Origin: Neoceratodus forsteri
Lineage: Eukaryota; Chordata; Ceratodontiformes; Ceratodontidae
DNA: 64,000 nt
Assembly: GCA_016271365.2 (NCBI GenBank)
Contig: CM057450.1
Location: forward strand, 1,800,486,967 to 1,800,550,966
Direction: 5' to 3'
Made by a program: the position numbers and the translations under genes
Notes under the pieces: model-generated
What the model saw: only the letters and a program-made list of their open reading frames with translations
Told to the model about the DNA's origin: nothing
Databases searched by the model: none
In this document: piece after piece, positions 43,901 to 53,956 of the stretch
How the letters are laid out: the number at the start of each line of letters is the position of its first letter
Numbering within the stretch: the first letter of the stretch is position 1

Positions 43901-44920
43901 GTGTGCCTCCCTATCTTCATCCCACTGCGTTTCTTTATATTTCCTGAAGGCCAGCCTTTTGGCTCTGACCTTTTCTGCTACTGTTTTCGAGAACCAAAGT
44001 GGTTTCCTTGTTCTTTTGCACTTCCTTTTCTCTCTAACACAATGGGATGTTGCTTCAAGTATTGCGTTTTTAATGCTTGCCCACTTTGCTTGTACCTCCT
44101 CACCTGTATTTCTTTTTGCCAGGGCTAGCTTAACTCTGTTGGCTATCTTATCAAAGTCTGCTCCTCTGAAGTCCCATTTCTTTGCCTTGGAATGGGATGA
44201 TTTAGTTCTAGTGGCCAGATTGAACCACACCATATGATGGTCACTGGCCCCCAGGTGACCTTCTACCTGAAGATCTGTGATCCTTTCCCCATTAGTCAGT
44301 ACAAGATTTAGGACAGCCCTGTCTCTTATGGGTTTTTGTACCAGTTGTTTGAGGCCCTCTCCCTGCAGGGAATCCACGATGTGTCTAGTTCTGGCAGATG
44401 TTCCTGCTGGTATTGACCAATCTCTGTCTGGCATGTTGTAGTCTCCCATTATCAGAACCTTCTCTTTAGCTGTAATGTTTTGTATATCTTCTAACAATAA
44501 TGTGTCTATGTCCTCCCCCGGTCTGGAGGCCTGTAGACAAGCTCCAGTTCATATGGCTGTCCCATTTCCTGTTTCCAGGGTGACCCACAGTACTTCTGGC
44601 TACTTATGTGTATTCTGAATTTGTGTAGCTTTGATATTTTCATTGATATACAGGGCCACTCCACCCCCCCACACTTTTTTGCACCTCAGTCTCTTCTGAA
44701 CAGTACATAGCCAGGTACTGAAGTCTCCCAAGTATTGTTACTGGTAAACCACGTCTCGCTAATTGCTACTATGTCCAGTTTAGCCTCTGTCATTATTGCC
44801 TGCAGGTCTCTGATCTTGTTTCCCAGACTGCGAGTATTTGTGTACATAATTTTACATTGGCCAGATTTCGGTGGGTTAGTTGTTGGGCGAGGTCTGGCTT
44901 TTCCTCTGTGCATCATATGA
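40910..44920 (-). pseudogene. CR1 copy C ORF2 (endonuclease and RT), frameshifted
   Basis: 44916-44686 holds the endonuclease start (IMYTNTRSLGNKI, AISETWF). 44497-43712 continues with LIMGDYNMPDRDW and HLGASDHHMVWF (SDHH catalytic region), then the linker. 43733-43428 carries LRVDKAMGPDGTHPKVLKEL. 43417-43169 has [13 protein letters not shown] and [16 protein letters not shown]. Motif A (YLDFSKAFD) is at about 43165-43130, motif B is near 42960-43000, and the FADD box is altered to LADDTK (42890-42910). After the nested CR1, 41544-41308 and 41176-40910 give the C-terminus (LVRPHLEYCMQYW, KFFFTERVVDA). Confidence 0.85.
41586..42772 (-). mobile_element. Nested CR1 LINE of a different subfamily (copy C2)
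   Basis: The frame 42419-41784 encodes the CR1 RT C-terminal region (MAERDLGVVVDVKMNN, LVRPHLEYCMQFW, LLERVQRRATKMIRGL, CYFTERVVEPWNALP). Its 3' tail reads TTAGTATGTTAGTATG on the minus strand, unlike the TTCTATG tail of the host CR1. Host sequence reads straight across: AGGCTTCTCTTCC-side at 41585 and CCTATGTGAATG at 42773 correspond to contiguous sequence in copy D (near 60488-60510). The 5' end is truncated near 42772, within the RT. Confidence 0.85.
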
Positions 44921-45099
44921 GGAGCCAGACCTTTTTCCTTATCTGGTGATGCAAATGAACTACAAACCTGCTGAACTCCTGTTTGACCACTAGCTGAGGG
45001 GGGAAGGATGTTCTTCCCATTCGATATATGGGATGCTGCACCCCTCTCCCCATTTGCTAGTTTAAATATTCTGCAAAGACATCAAACTTCTGCCCCAAT

Positions 45100-46009
45100 G
45101 CACTGATTCCCTCTTTAGTCAGATGCAGTCCATCGAATTTAAAGAACTTTCGCTCCCAAAACTGTTGCCAGTTCCCTATAAATTTGTGTCCTTTCTCCTG
45201 GCACCAACTCTTGAGCTATGTGTTTAGCTCCCTTATCTCCCCTTCTCTGACCTTTCATCCATCTGCCCCCCCTCTCCCAAACTGGCAGGATCTCAGAGAA
45301 GGAGATGCTGGACAAAATGGAAGATAGTTTGTCACCCAGCCTGGTCAGGTGTTCCTTGGTCTCCACAACTGACCGGCTGGCGAGATTGTTAGTCTCTATG
45401 TGTACCAGGACATCAGTGTTTTCTCCTGTTTCATGAACAATTTTAGCAAAGTGATTAATGTTTCTCCACACTGATGTACCTGGGAGACATCTGACCATTA
45501 CCCCTGGCTGGAGATGGGTATAAACTCTCCGAATCATGGAGTCTTCTATGATCAGAAGTTTTTTGGATTTTCCTTTTTTTGTTTTGGTTCCTGTTTTGGG
45601 CAAGTTTTGTTGAGCTAGCTCCTGTGCTGTAGTGTCCTCTGCCCCTTTGTTTGATTTCAGAGATAGAGGCAGATACCTGTTTGTAGTTTTTATATGCTTT
45701 GTGGAGATATGTTAGAGAGCACCGAGTGATGGGGCACCCGATTTGCCCCTCCTAACCCACCCGTCAATCTCCCAGACCAACTACCCTCTGCAGTCAAGGT
45801 GCTTCTGTTGGATGTTGGGGAACTGGCAGGCGGTTCTTCTAATATATTTCCTCTTGAATATGCAATTTGAGGTTCGTAGTCTCTGCCCATGCTGCCTGGA
45901 GCCGAGCCCTTAGGTCTCCAATGGCCCAGAATGTAGGACGGTGTCCTAAATTCTGTAAAACTGCCCTTCTGAAAAGTGTTCCGCAGTACCTGCAGTTAAT
46001 GATATCCAT
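45100..46009 (-). pseudogene. CR1 copy C ORF1 (Cys motif plus SGNH-esterase-like domain)
   Basis: The probable start is ATG 46009 (MDIINCRYCGTLF), with a CxxC zinc-binding motif. A coiled, low-complexity middle in shifted frames follows. 45603-45139 (154 aa) matches the esterase domain known from CR1-group ORF1 proteins: KKLLIIEDSMIRR in place of the usual GDS(I/V) block, RCLPGTSVW, VLVHIETNN in place of VHVGTND, and FSEILPVWERGG. Thus the glycine before the catalytic Asp-Ser block and the GTND block are mutated. At least one frameshift separates the N-terminal half from this domain. Confidence 0.75.
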
Positions 46010-47505
46010 TCCAGATATGTTGCTGGGTTTATAACCTGGTCAGAGTAATTAGAAGGGAGAAAATGAAAGCAAAAGTTTGATTTAGTGTGTTTTGCTTGTT
46101 TTTGTATAACTTGTTATAACAAGTTAAATTATTAGTGCCCCTGTAAATGAGGTTTGTGTGGATATTCCTCTGATCCACCCCTTCCTGATTTGCCACAGGA
46201 AATGTCATGACTGTGCTACCCTATAAAAGGAGTGTAGCATGGGGTAGTTGGGGATCGGTCCTTCCCCTGCTGAAAAAGAACAACCACGGACAAAAGAAAC
46301 AAGGAGGTAAGAGCAGAAGCAATCAGCCAGCAACAAATGCAGTAGCCCTGAAAGCTTATCTTAATGATAGATAAAACTGTAAAACTTGTGAAGCACCACC
46401 TGTAATAATTTCACAGAAGATAATACCCTGTAAGAAATGCTTTGCTACGAGAAAAATAAAGCAGTAACAGAAGATATATCTTGCAAAAGACAGTTTGAAT
46501 CAGAAGATTACAGCAGTAATATGTTAGCACACACCTGTAGGCACAACCTGTAATAATGCAGCAGAAGGTATACCCAGCAACACACAATTCTGAATCGGAG
46601 AAAAATAAAGCAATAAAATGTTAGCAACAAACAGTAACGATCCCTGTAAGTACAAAATAAAAATAACAAGACACAGTAAATCTGCCTAGCTAAAGAAGCC
46701 TTAATCATTTCCCTTGCTCTGGTACGGTTCTTTGCTCTGTCCTTTCAAGCAACCTAGAAGAAAAGAGCTCAGGTGAAGCTAGGTGCCTTGGCCAGCAAAT
46801 CTAGTCTTCCACCTCCAACATACCAACTAACCTGACCGTTTAACCCTTCCTTCTGTTGGAGTTACTGACAGTTTGTCAGCTCCACCCCCCCAGATACACA
46901 CCTAATCCCCTGGAAAAGCTGTGAGAGGAAAGCAATTAGCTCTTTCAATGTGAGAAGGAGACTGAAACACCTCTGAGACAAAAAAAAAAAACCTTTCAGC
47001 TAAAAAATTAAATAAAATAGTGGCAAACAGTAATTTTGCTTACCCTAATGATAAAAAGTCACAAAAATGTAAGCAGCACCTGTAATAATGTCACAGAAAA
47101 TATACCCTGTAAGAAACACTTTGCTACATAGAAAAATAAAGCAGTAACAGAAGATATATATTGCAGAAGATGATTTGAATCAGAAGATTACAGCAGTAAT
47201 CTGTTAGCACACACCTGTAGGCACACCCTGTAATAATGCAGCAGAAGGTATACCCAGCAACACACAATTTGAATGGGAGAAAAATAAAGCAATAACATGT
47301 TAGCAACAAACAGTAACAATCCCTGTAAGTACAAAATAAAAATAACACATAGTAAATCTGCCTAGCCAAAAGAAGCCTTAATCCTTTCCCTTGCCCTGGT
47401 AAGGTTCTTTTCTCTGTCCTTTCAACCAACCTAGAAGAAAAGAGCTCTGGTGAAGCTAGGTGCCTTGGCCAGCAAACCTAGTCTTCCACCAATGGGACCC
47501 CCCTT
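46010..47505 (-). promoter_or_regulatory. CR1 copy C 5' region: two about 460-bp tandem monomers
   Basis: Two highly similar blocks lie at 46354-46816 and 47038-47493, offset by about 680 bp. Both end with CTAGGTGCCTTGGCCAGC...TCTTCCACC. Within each, a roughly 140-bp subunit (CCTGTAATAATnnCACAGAAG... GAGAAAAATAAAGCA) occurs twice. Because they sit immediately upstream of ORF1, they resemble the tandem promoter monomers known from some mouse L1s. That role is inferred. 46010-46350 is unique sequence next to the start codon. No protein is coded. Confidence 0.6.
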
Positions 47506-47709
47506 GACTCTCCCCCGCCCCCCCTTATAGTAACAGCCAAAGCTCCAGATAGAGTGCAAATAACAGTGGAGAGAGCTGGCAACACTGATGAATACCATGG
47601 GCCAGTGTTATTCAGGATGATATATAGCTGTTAATCTTTAAGTATGCTGTTGGATGAATATTAATAGTTTGAAGGCAGGTCACCACCTCTTTAGGAAAGC
47701 TAAATGCTA
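47506..47709 (-). pseudogene. L1-C RT fragment (between motifs A and B)
   Basis: On the minus strand it reads FPKEVVTCLQTINIHPTAYLK, then, in a shifted frame, a decayed [13 protein letters not shown] segment ending ALAVTIR just before the CR1 boundary. It joins in sense to 48744-48534 upstream and 40796 downstream. 47693-47709 is the left copy of the 17-bp duplication around the plus-strand L1. Confidence 0.7.
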
Positions 47710-48516
47710 CCTCAGTTTCAGGTAATACATAATCTCTGTTACACCCATGACAAGCTTTACAAAATGGGGAAACTCCTGTCCAGTCTCTGCTCCACATCTG
47801 AAAAGCAGCCTGGAACACGGCTTCACATTCTATGGAAATGCAAGAAAGCCTCTCCACTCTGGAAAGCCATCCAGTCCCAAACTAGACCCCTTACTTGGTT
47901 TAGCCAAAGCCTTCCCGCCAGAGATATGCCTATTGGTGGACTACGGGGAAAATTTGATAGGCAACCAGTGCATATCGGTCTGTGCAAAGAAGGTGATAAT
48001 GTGTCATTGGCTGGACCAACACACCCCAACAGTCAGTGAATGACTTAGAGAAATACTCTTTGCCGTGCATGCTGAAAAACTCCTGGCCAGTATTTCACAT
48101 TGAGATTGTTCTTATCAAAAGATTCAGGCACCCCTACATACCTTGTTGACAGTTTAACTGTTAACATCATTAATGATAAATATCTCTCTCTCTGAGCTCT
48201 GCCTAGCCTCATTAATACTAGAATCTCATTGACAAAACATCTTATGTTTTCTTTTTTGCCTTGTTTATTACCCCTGGTGATGAAGGGAAGGGAGAAGACT
48301 CTTGGGCTGGGAGGTGGGGGGGGGTTATTGTTTTATTGTAAAAAAAAAAAAAAAAATTATAAATATGTATAGCAGATCTGTGTTAATCTTTATTAGTATA
48401 TACCGCTCGTAGCTGTAATTTACAGTTTCTAACCAGTATTGATGATTGTTATACTCCTGGGTTTCTTTTTCACGGTTGTAAACTTTAATAAAGTATATTA
48501 AATTTGAAAAAAAAAA
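47710..48516 (+). mobile_element. 5'-truncated plus-strand L1 (3' end only)
   Basis: About 0.8 kb codes the ORF2 C-terminal cysteine region (CSTSEKQPGTRLHILWKC at about 47785-47842). A 3' UTR follows, with G-rich and A-run segments (48315-48358), an AATAAAG signal (48487) and a terminal A run (48507-48517). It is flanked by AGGAAAGCTAAATGCTA (47693-47709) and AGGAAAGCCAAATGCTA (48517-48533), a 17-bp duplication with one mismatch, inside L1-C. Confidence 0.85.
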
Positions 48517-48533
48517 AGGAAAGCCAAATGCTA

Positions 48534-48744
48534 ATAGAATTTGTCATAAGAAGGGTCAGAACACCCTGTCAAATGCCTTGTCAGCATCTAAACTAATTAA
48601 CACTGTTGGGATTGATCTTTGGGTGACATAGTCCATCAGGTGGATTGTTCTAATATTATCCATTGTTTTCCTGGAACGAATGAAGCCCGATTGGTCTGGT
48701 TACATAATGTTTGGGAGGAATTATTTGAACCAGTGAGGCCATAC
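48534..48744 (-). pseudogene. L1-C RT fragment with motif A
   Basis: On the minus strand it codes an in-order run of L1 RT, including DQSGFIRSRKTMDNIR, VLISLDADKAFDRV (palm motif A with the catalytic Asp) and downstream residues. The upstream edge at 48744 is the gypsy insertion; the last bases CATAC (48740-48744) are its target duplication. Confidence 0.75.
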
Positions 48745-49451
48745 TGTCATTGAGGCACAGGTCAGGAAGCATAGAAAAACCAGAAGCAGTTGTAGAATTC
48801 ACTAAAATATTTAATTACACTAGCAGTAACATAAAAAAAAAACTTGTTCAGTATAACTATTTACAAAGGCCAAATAAAATAGAAAAAGTCCATCTGAGTT
48901 CTTCTTCGATCTGTGTCCCTTTTTTTTTTCTCTTAAGCAGTTGCAGCTCAGCTCTCCAAGTACTTCCAACTCCCATTCTTAACGAGCATCCTGTTCTTGT
49001 ATCAGGCATGTGAAGTTGGAACACAATGTCCCAGAAATGAGGCCTCTTTTCATAGTTCTTCTGCAAAAGGCTTACACATTGAACTCGGATAACATCACAA
49101 GTTTCCAATAGCTTTTTGCAATCATCTTAAAATATAATTATATACAGTTCAACAGTAAAACTATATATTTTCTAAACAAAGGGATCCCAATATCAGTTAC
49201 ATTTCCATACAATGATTTGCATATATTTTTAAATCAGTAGATATGCAAGGGAGAAAAATACAAGACAGCAAGGGAAGGTTGAGACAGTGAGAGGCAAATA
49301 ATTGTGAGACGGTTGGGGTGATCAAATCCTAGGTCTCAGGAAAATTTGGTTGCACAACCAGACAGACAAGAGACCAGAAAAGGAGCGAAAAGATCCTTGC
49401 ATTTAAACACTTTCCATAACAACTGGGATAGGGTCCTATTCTACCCTGTCA
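48745..49451 (-). repeat. 3' LTR of the gypsy element (707 bp)
   Basis: It starts TGACA (49451) and ends ACA (48745) in element orientation. It differs from its partner LTR at roughly one base in ten over the first 170 aligned bases, so the insertion is old. The purine tract lies immediately upstream (49452-49475). Confidence 0.88.
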
Positions 49452-49614
49452 CATACACCCCTTCCCTTAAGAGGGAACCTGTTTTATCAAACAGGTTTCC
49501 AAAACTTTGTTAATTCTCTACTAACATTTGCTACTAATTTTCAGAAATTAAGCACATGTGCATTATTCGTTTTCTATAACAGTACAGCAGAGTTTAAACT
49601 CATACGTTTGTTTT

Positions 49615-50001
49615 TCAACCTTCAGAACCTGATCCATATCTTGACAGAAGATCAGCATTACTGTTCTCTTTACCAGATTTGTGTATCACCGTGAATTTAA
49701 ATGGCTGTAGTGCCAGGTACCACCTTGTGATTCTGGAATTTTTATCTTTCATTTGGTTAAGCCAACAGAGAGGATAGTGATCTGTTACAAGAACTAAGTC
49801 AGCTCCTAGCAAATAAAACTTAAGGGACTCCATGGCCCACTTTGCTGCTAAACATTCCTTTTCAGTGGTGGAGTACCTTTTCTCACTGTCATGCAACTTC
49901 CTGCTTATGTATAGAACAGGATTTTCTGACCCTTCTACATTTTGACTCAGGCCTGCACCTAGACCTACCTCTGATGCATCTGTTTGTAACAAAAATGGCA
50001 T
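49615..50001 (-). pseudogene. Gypsy RNase H
   Basis: The 128-codon frame carries LLQTDASEVGLGAGL (first catalytic Asp), then YSTTEKECLAAKWAM (catalytic Glu) and LVLVTDHYPLCWL (second Asp). It ends ADLLSRYGS. All the catalytic positions I can see are kept. It is the last domain before the 3' LTR, whereas in ordinary gypsy elements integrase would follow. Confidence 0.9.
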
Positions 50002-50082
50002 CTCAAAGTCTGGGCTTCTTAAAACAGGAGCTGAACATAATGCAGCCTTAATGGCTTAAAACACTTCATCACACTCTAGGGT

Positions 50083-50741
50083 CTATTTCACATTATTTGG
50101 GCACTGTTTTTTTCTGAGTTCACTGAGGGGAATAGTTAACTCACCAAAGTTGGGAACAAATCTCCGATAATAACCAGCCAGCCCTAAAAATGACCTGCCA
50201 TGTTTCTTTGTTTTAGGGACAGGGCTGTTAGCTACAGCTTCTATTTTAGAAATGTATGGCTTAACTTCTCCATTTCCCAACACATAGCCCAAATATCTGG
50301 TTTCCTGCATGCCCAGTGCACAGTTGGTAGGATTAATAGTGAGAGCTGCATTTTTGATAGCTTGGATAACTGCTTGTAGGTGTTCCAGGTGGCTTTTCCA
50401 GTCTGGACTGTACACCACAACATCATCCAGGTACAGTATGCAGCACAATAACCAGTGTGAGGGGATAAAATTACATCCATGTACTGCTGGAATGTAGCTG
50501 GCACACCATGTAAACCAAATGGCATGGTGGTGAACTGATAGAAGCCAGCAGGAGTGGCAAATCCAGTTTTGTCCCTGGATTCTTCAGCTAAAGGGATTTG
50601 CCAGTAACCCGTGGTGAGAGTAAGGGTACGGACATACTTTGCACTCCCCAATCTGTCCAACAAATCATCTATTCTGGGCATAGGATAACTGTCAAATTCT
50701 GACACTTGATTGTTTCCTAAAATCAAGGAAGATTCTAACAC
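50083..50741 (-). pseudogene. Gypsy reverse transcriptase
   Basis: 50741-50241 carries the fingers and palm (SYPMPRIDDLLDRL, TTGYWQIPL, GFATPAGFYQFTTMPFGL). 50448-50083 carries the catalytic YLDDVVVYS, LGYVLGNGEVKP and FLGLAGYYRRFVPNF. The two overlap in different frames near 50440, so one frameshift splits the palm just before YLDD. Sequence upstream (50742-51225) is a poorly conserved linker to the integrase. Confidence 0.9.
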
Positions 50742-51225
50742 CCCCTTGCTTTTTGTTTACAATTACCATTGGAGATGATCAAGCGCTCCTCGATTACTCT
50801 ATGATACCCAATTCTTCCATTTTTTTGTATTTCCTTAACCACGTCAGCTCATAACCACTCTAGTAACCTGTATGTCTTTTGCCTAACTGGACGAGCATTC
50901 CTTGTCACTATTACGTGCTTGAACTGATAATGTGGTAAATGTACTGTTAAATGTCTTTAGCACATTACAAATGTATGCAGTTTGTTCTGAGGTTAAGGAA
51001 ACATTCACCAGCATCAGCATTTACAGTTTGTTCCAGTCTATCATAAGCTACATCAGTATCTTCCTTATCGGTTTCTGATAAAACTAACAAAGCAGCTTTT
51101 GGCATTTTTTCAACCCATTTCTTGAGGAGGTTAGCATGTTATATCTTAATAGGATTTTTCCTGTAAAGGGTCTCAGTCTCGTAGTTAATGGTGCCAGTAC
51201 ATCTAAGCACTCTATAAGGCCCTTG

Positions 51226-52253
51226 TCACTTCATTAACAGTTTATTTTCTGTTGTGGGTAACAGTAGCAAAACCTTTTCACCTGGCTCAAAAACTTTTTC
51301 TTTTACCCCATGGTCATAATATACCTTCTGCTGGTTTGAGTGGGCAATTTCAGCATATTTTGCCAGCTTCTTTCTCGGGGCACACATAAAAGATGTTATC
51401 GATTGTTTCTGAGTGGGGTTATCTTCCCACATTTCTTTTATCACATCCAGTGGCCCTCTTGGCTGCCTACCATACAGCATTTCAAATGGTGAAATCCCTG
51501 TTGATGCCTGTGGCACTTCTCTGTAAGCAAAAAGTAGGTAAGGCAACTACTGGTCCTAATCTTTCCCGTCACCTTTTACAAACCGTTTTAACATGCGTTT
51601 TAGGGTTTGGATAAAACGCTCAACAAGACTGTCTGTCTGAGGGTGATGGGGGAGGTCTGTATGGCAGTGATGCCTAGTAGTCTGTACAGCTCCTTAAGTA
51701 ATGCAGCACCAAAATTACTACTCTGATCAGTAATAATTTCTTTAGGTATGGCCACTCTGCTGAAAATTTTTGCAAGCACTGCTGCCATTTTTGAAGCTGT
51801 AACAGTACACACTGGAACTGCTTCTGGGTATCAAGTAGCATGGTCGCATACTACCAGGATAAATCTATTACCCTTTTTACTTTTGTCTAAAGGACCAACC
51901 ACACCCATTGCAGTTCTCTCAAAAGTCACATCTGTCAAGGGTAGGGACACCAAGGGGCACCTTGTATTTTATAGTGACTGGGGCTACTTTCTGACACTCA
52001 GCACAGGAATTACAATAGGTAGCAACATTTTAATTCCAGGCCAGTAAAATCTATACAGCAATCTGGCAAGGGTGCGATCCCTCCCTGAGTGACCAGCTAT
52101 TGGACTATTATAAGCTATCTGTAACAACTCTGTTCTATACTTCGGTGGTATAATCAATTGTTCTGTGTGTTCCTGTGTCTGAGGTTTAACGCAAACTCTG
52201 TACAGTAACCCATTACATTTTTTAAACATTGGTCCACCCTGTTTAGGTTTCAC
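51226..52253 (-). pseudogene. Gypsy integrase (zinc domain, core, C-terminal part)
   Basis: 52253-51984 is the HHCC zinc region (LLQIAYNSPIAGHSGRDRT, LLYRFYWPG). The core follows in shifted frames: a CDHAT segment near 51855 with the first Asp, then TVTASKMAAVLAKIF and EIITDQSSNFG (second Asp) in 51812-51600. 51546-51226 has PYLLFAYREVPQASTGISPFEMLYGR, the typical end of the gypsy core. It lies upstream of RT in element orientation. At least three frame breaks are present. Confidence 0.9.
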
Positions 52254-52398
52254 CCCCAGCTGCTTAAAATAACCCTGGCGAGAAATATTTAGCTTGTTCT
52301 GAAAGAAAATCTCAATCAGTTATCAACTTAGTTTCAGAATTTTCATATGTTAACCCCTTATGTCCATCAGTCATTTATTGCCACAGTTTCTTCAGGCA

Positions 52399-52944
52399 TC
52401 ATCTTTCTTTCCTGGATTTCCAGATCTTGGAGCTGTGCTCAAACAAGTCCGAATCAAAATCACTGAAAGGAAAAGTGTCCCCACTGTCTGAAATTTTCTT
52501 TGCCGGAGCTCTTGTCACCACTGCAGCTGAAACATCAGGATTTACTCCTTCTTTAATTAACTCAGTAAATCCTGGAAAGTCATTTCCAGTAATCACAGGT
52601 ACAGGTAACTTAGGTACTACCCCCACTTTCTTTTGGTGCAACACACCGTTAATGGTCAGAGTCCCTTGAGTGGTGGGATAGTATTGAGTGTCCCCGTGGA
52701 TGCAGATGACACCAGTACCTGGTCCTTTTGAACAGTGTTTTCCCAGGACTTCAGCATGCACTAGGGTCTGTCTGCTTCCCGAATCAATGAGTCCCTTTGC
52801 AGTCTTATCCCCCACCTTCACATTTGTTAAGTTTCTGCCACAATTTGCCAAGGACAAATCTGCTCCAGTGCCACTGTCCTTACAGCAGTTTCTTGCAATA
52901 TGGCCTGGCTTATTACAGTTATAGCAAATAACGTCTTTGGGCAT
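52399..52944 (-). pseudogene. Gypsy gag CCHC knuckle and aspartic protease
   Basis: The 181-codon frame begins with a CCHC knuckle (CYNCNKPGHIARNC, CX2CX4HX4C). After a spacer comes GLIDSGSRQTLVH, the protease active site of the D(S/T)G type. A VPVITGNDFPGF block follows, which matches the usual TLVDTGA...ILGxDF arrangement. It then reads into a Lys/Ser-rich tail. Confidence 0.88.
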
Positions 52945-52949
52945 AGATT

Positions 52950-53856
52950 TGTTACCCCCACCAGAGTTATCAGGCTTGGAGTTTAAATGGGAAAAAGAGT
53001 GTCTTACTCGTGCTTGGCTGTTACCTCACCACTGTGGCTTCTGTCTGGCCATTTGATAGTCCTCGGCTAAAGAAACAGCCTTTTTCTCCACTCTCTGTTT
53101 GGTGTTTCTTTACCCAAAGCTGCACATCTGTAGGCAAGATGTTGATGGGTTGCTCCATGGCAAATGTGTCGAGGAGCTGTGGGACTGTTTTGCTTTCTGG
53201 TTGGAGCCATTTTATCAGGAGTTCTCCGAGTCGGATGAAGGCTTCTCAAGGATTGTTGACCGAATTGTACCTCAGAGATCGAAATCTCTGCCTGTAGGTC
53301 TCTCCGGAGATGTCGTACCTTTTCAGGATTTCGGATTTCACCAGGTCATAGGTTTCTGACTGTGCAGTGTTCATATTGCTGTAGGCAAGTTGGGCTTCCC
53401 CTGTTAGATGGGGTACCAGTCTGATTGTCCATTGCTGCTTTGGCCATTGGCAGGCTGTCAACTCTATCAAAAGTTGTTAGGTATGCCTCAATATAATCTG
53501 AGGGACACAACCTTGTAAGTTTAATGGCTTTTAAGTTGCTTGTGTTTTGTTGTTCATCTAGATGTGTGCCATAACTGCTGCCTTTGATAGCTTGCAAAGC
53601 ATCCAGCCACCGCTTTTCCTGTCGCTGTATCTCTTCTCTGCTTCTAAATGTTGAATCTCTTTTTCTCTGCTTCTCGGTCTCTTTTTGTTGTATAGCCCAC
53701 CATTTGAAAAAGTTCCATCAGGCTTTCAGGTTCTGTCACTGCGTATTTTTCCATAACTTGTGCTAGCTGTATAATCTCAGCTCGGACTTCTGTCTCTGCT
53801 AGTTTTACTGCCATTCTCCTGGTAACCACTCCTGGACTTGCTGCTGCAGAATTCAT
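52950..53856 (-). pseudogene. Gypsy gag (N-terminal and capsid-like part)
   Basis: It starts at Met 53856 (MNSAAASPGVVTRRM) with a helical Glu/Lys-rich N-terminus. Shifted frames (53597-53346, 53470-53246) carry DYIEAYLTTFDRVD, QWTIRLVPHLTGEAQLAY and YDLVKSEILKRYDISGETYRQRF, which resemble the capsid-like gag core of Ty3/gypsy elements. At least three frameshifts occur before the CCHC region. Confidence 0.8.
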
Positions 53857-53956
53857 ACCTTTATCTATACTTCCCTGGTACTAAGTCCAGTACCCACACA
53901 CAAAACTCCTAGTTTAGAGTATGCACAGCATAAATCCCACTTCAGCTGACACCGTC

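Larger units (their letters stand above)
40797..47505 (-). mobile_element. Full-length CR1 LINE (copy C), with a nested CR1
   Basis: On the minus strand: a 5' region with tandem repeats (47505-46010), ORF1 (from ATG 46009) with an N-terminal Cys motif and an SGNH-esterase-like domain, ORF2 with endonuclease and RT (about 44920-40910), and a 3' tail reading CAACTTCTATATTTCTGT. A second CR1 (41586-42772) is inserted near the start of the C-terminal region. The whole unit splits L1-C exactly between its RT motifs B and C, which fixes both ends. All ORFs carry frameshifts. Confidence 0.8.

Noticed and set aside
46354..47493. The two about 460-bp repeats as LTRs of a short retrotransposon
   Set aside because: They lack TG...CA ends and a flanking duplication, and they sit directly upstream of the CR1 ORF1 within the interval that must be CR1 to join the L1-C halves.
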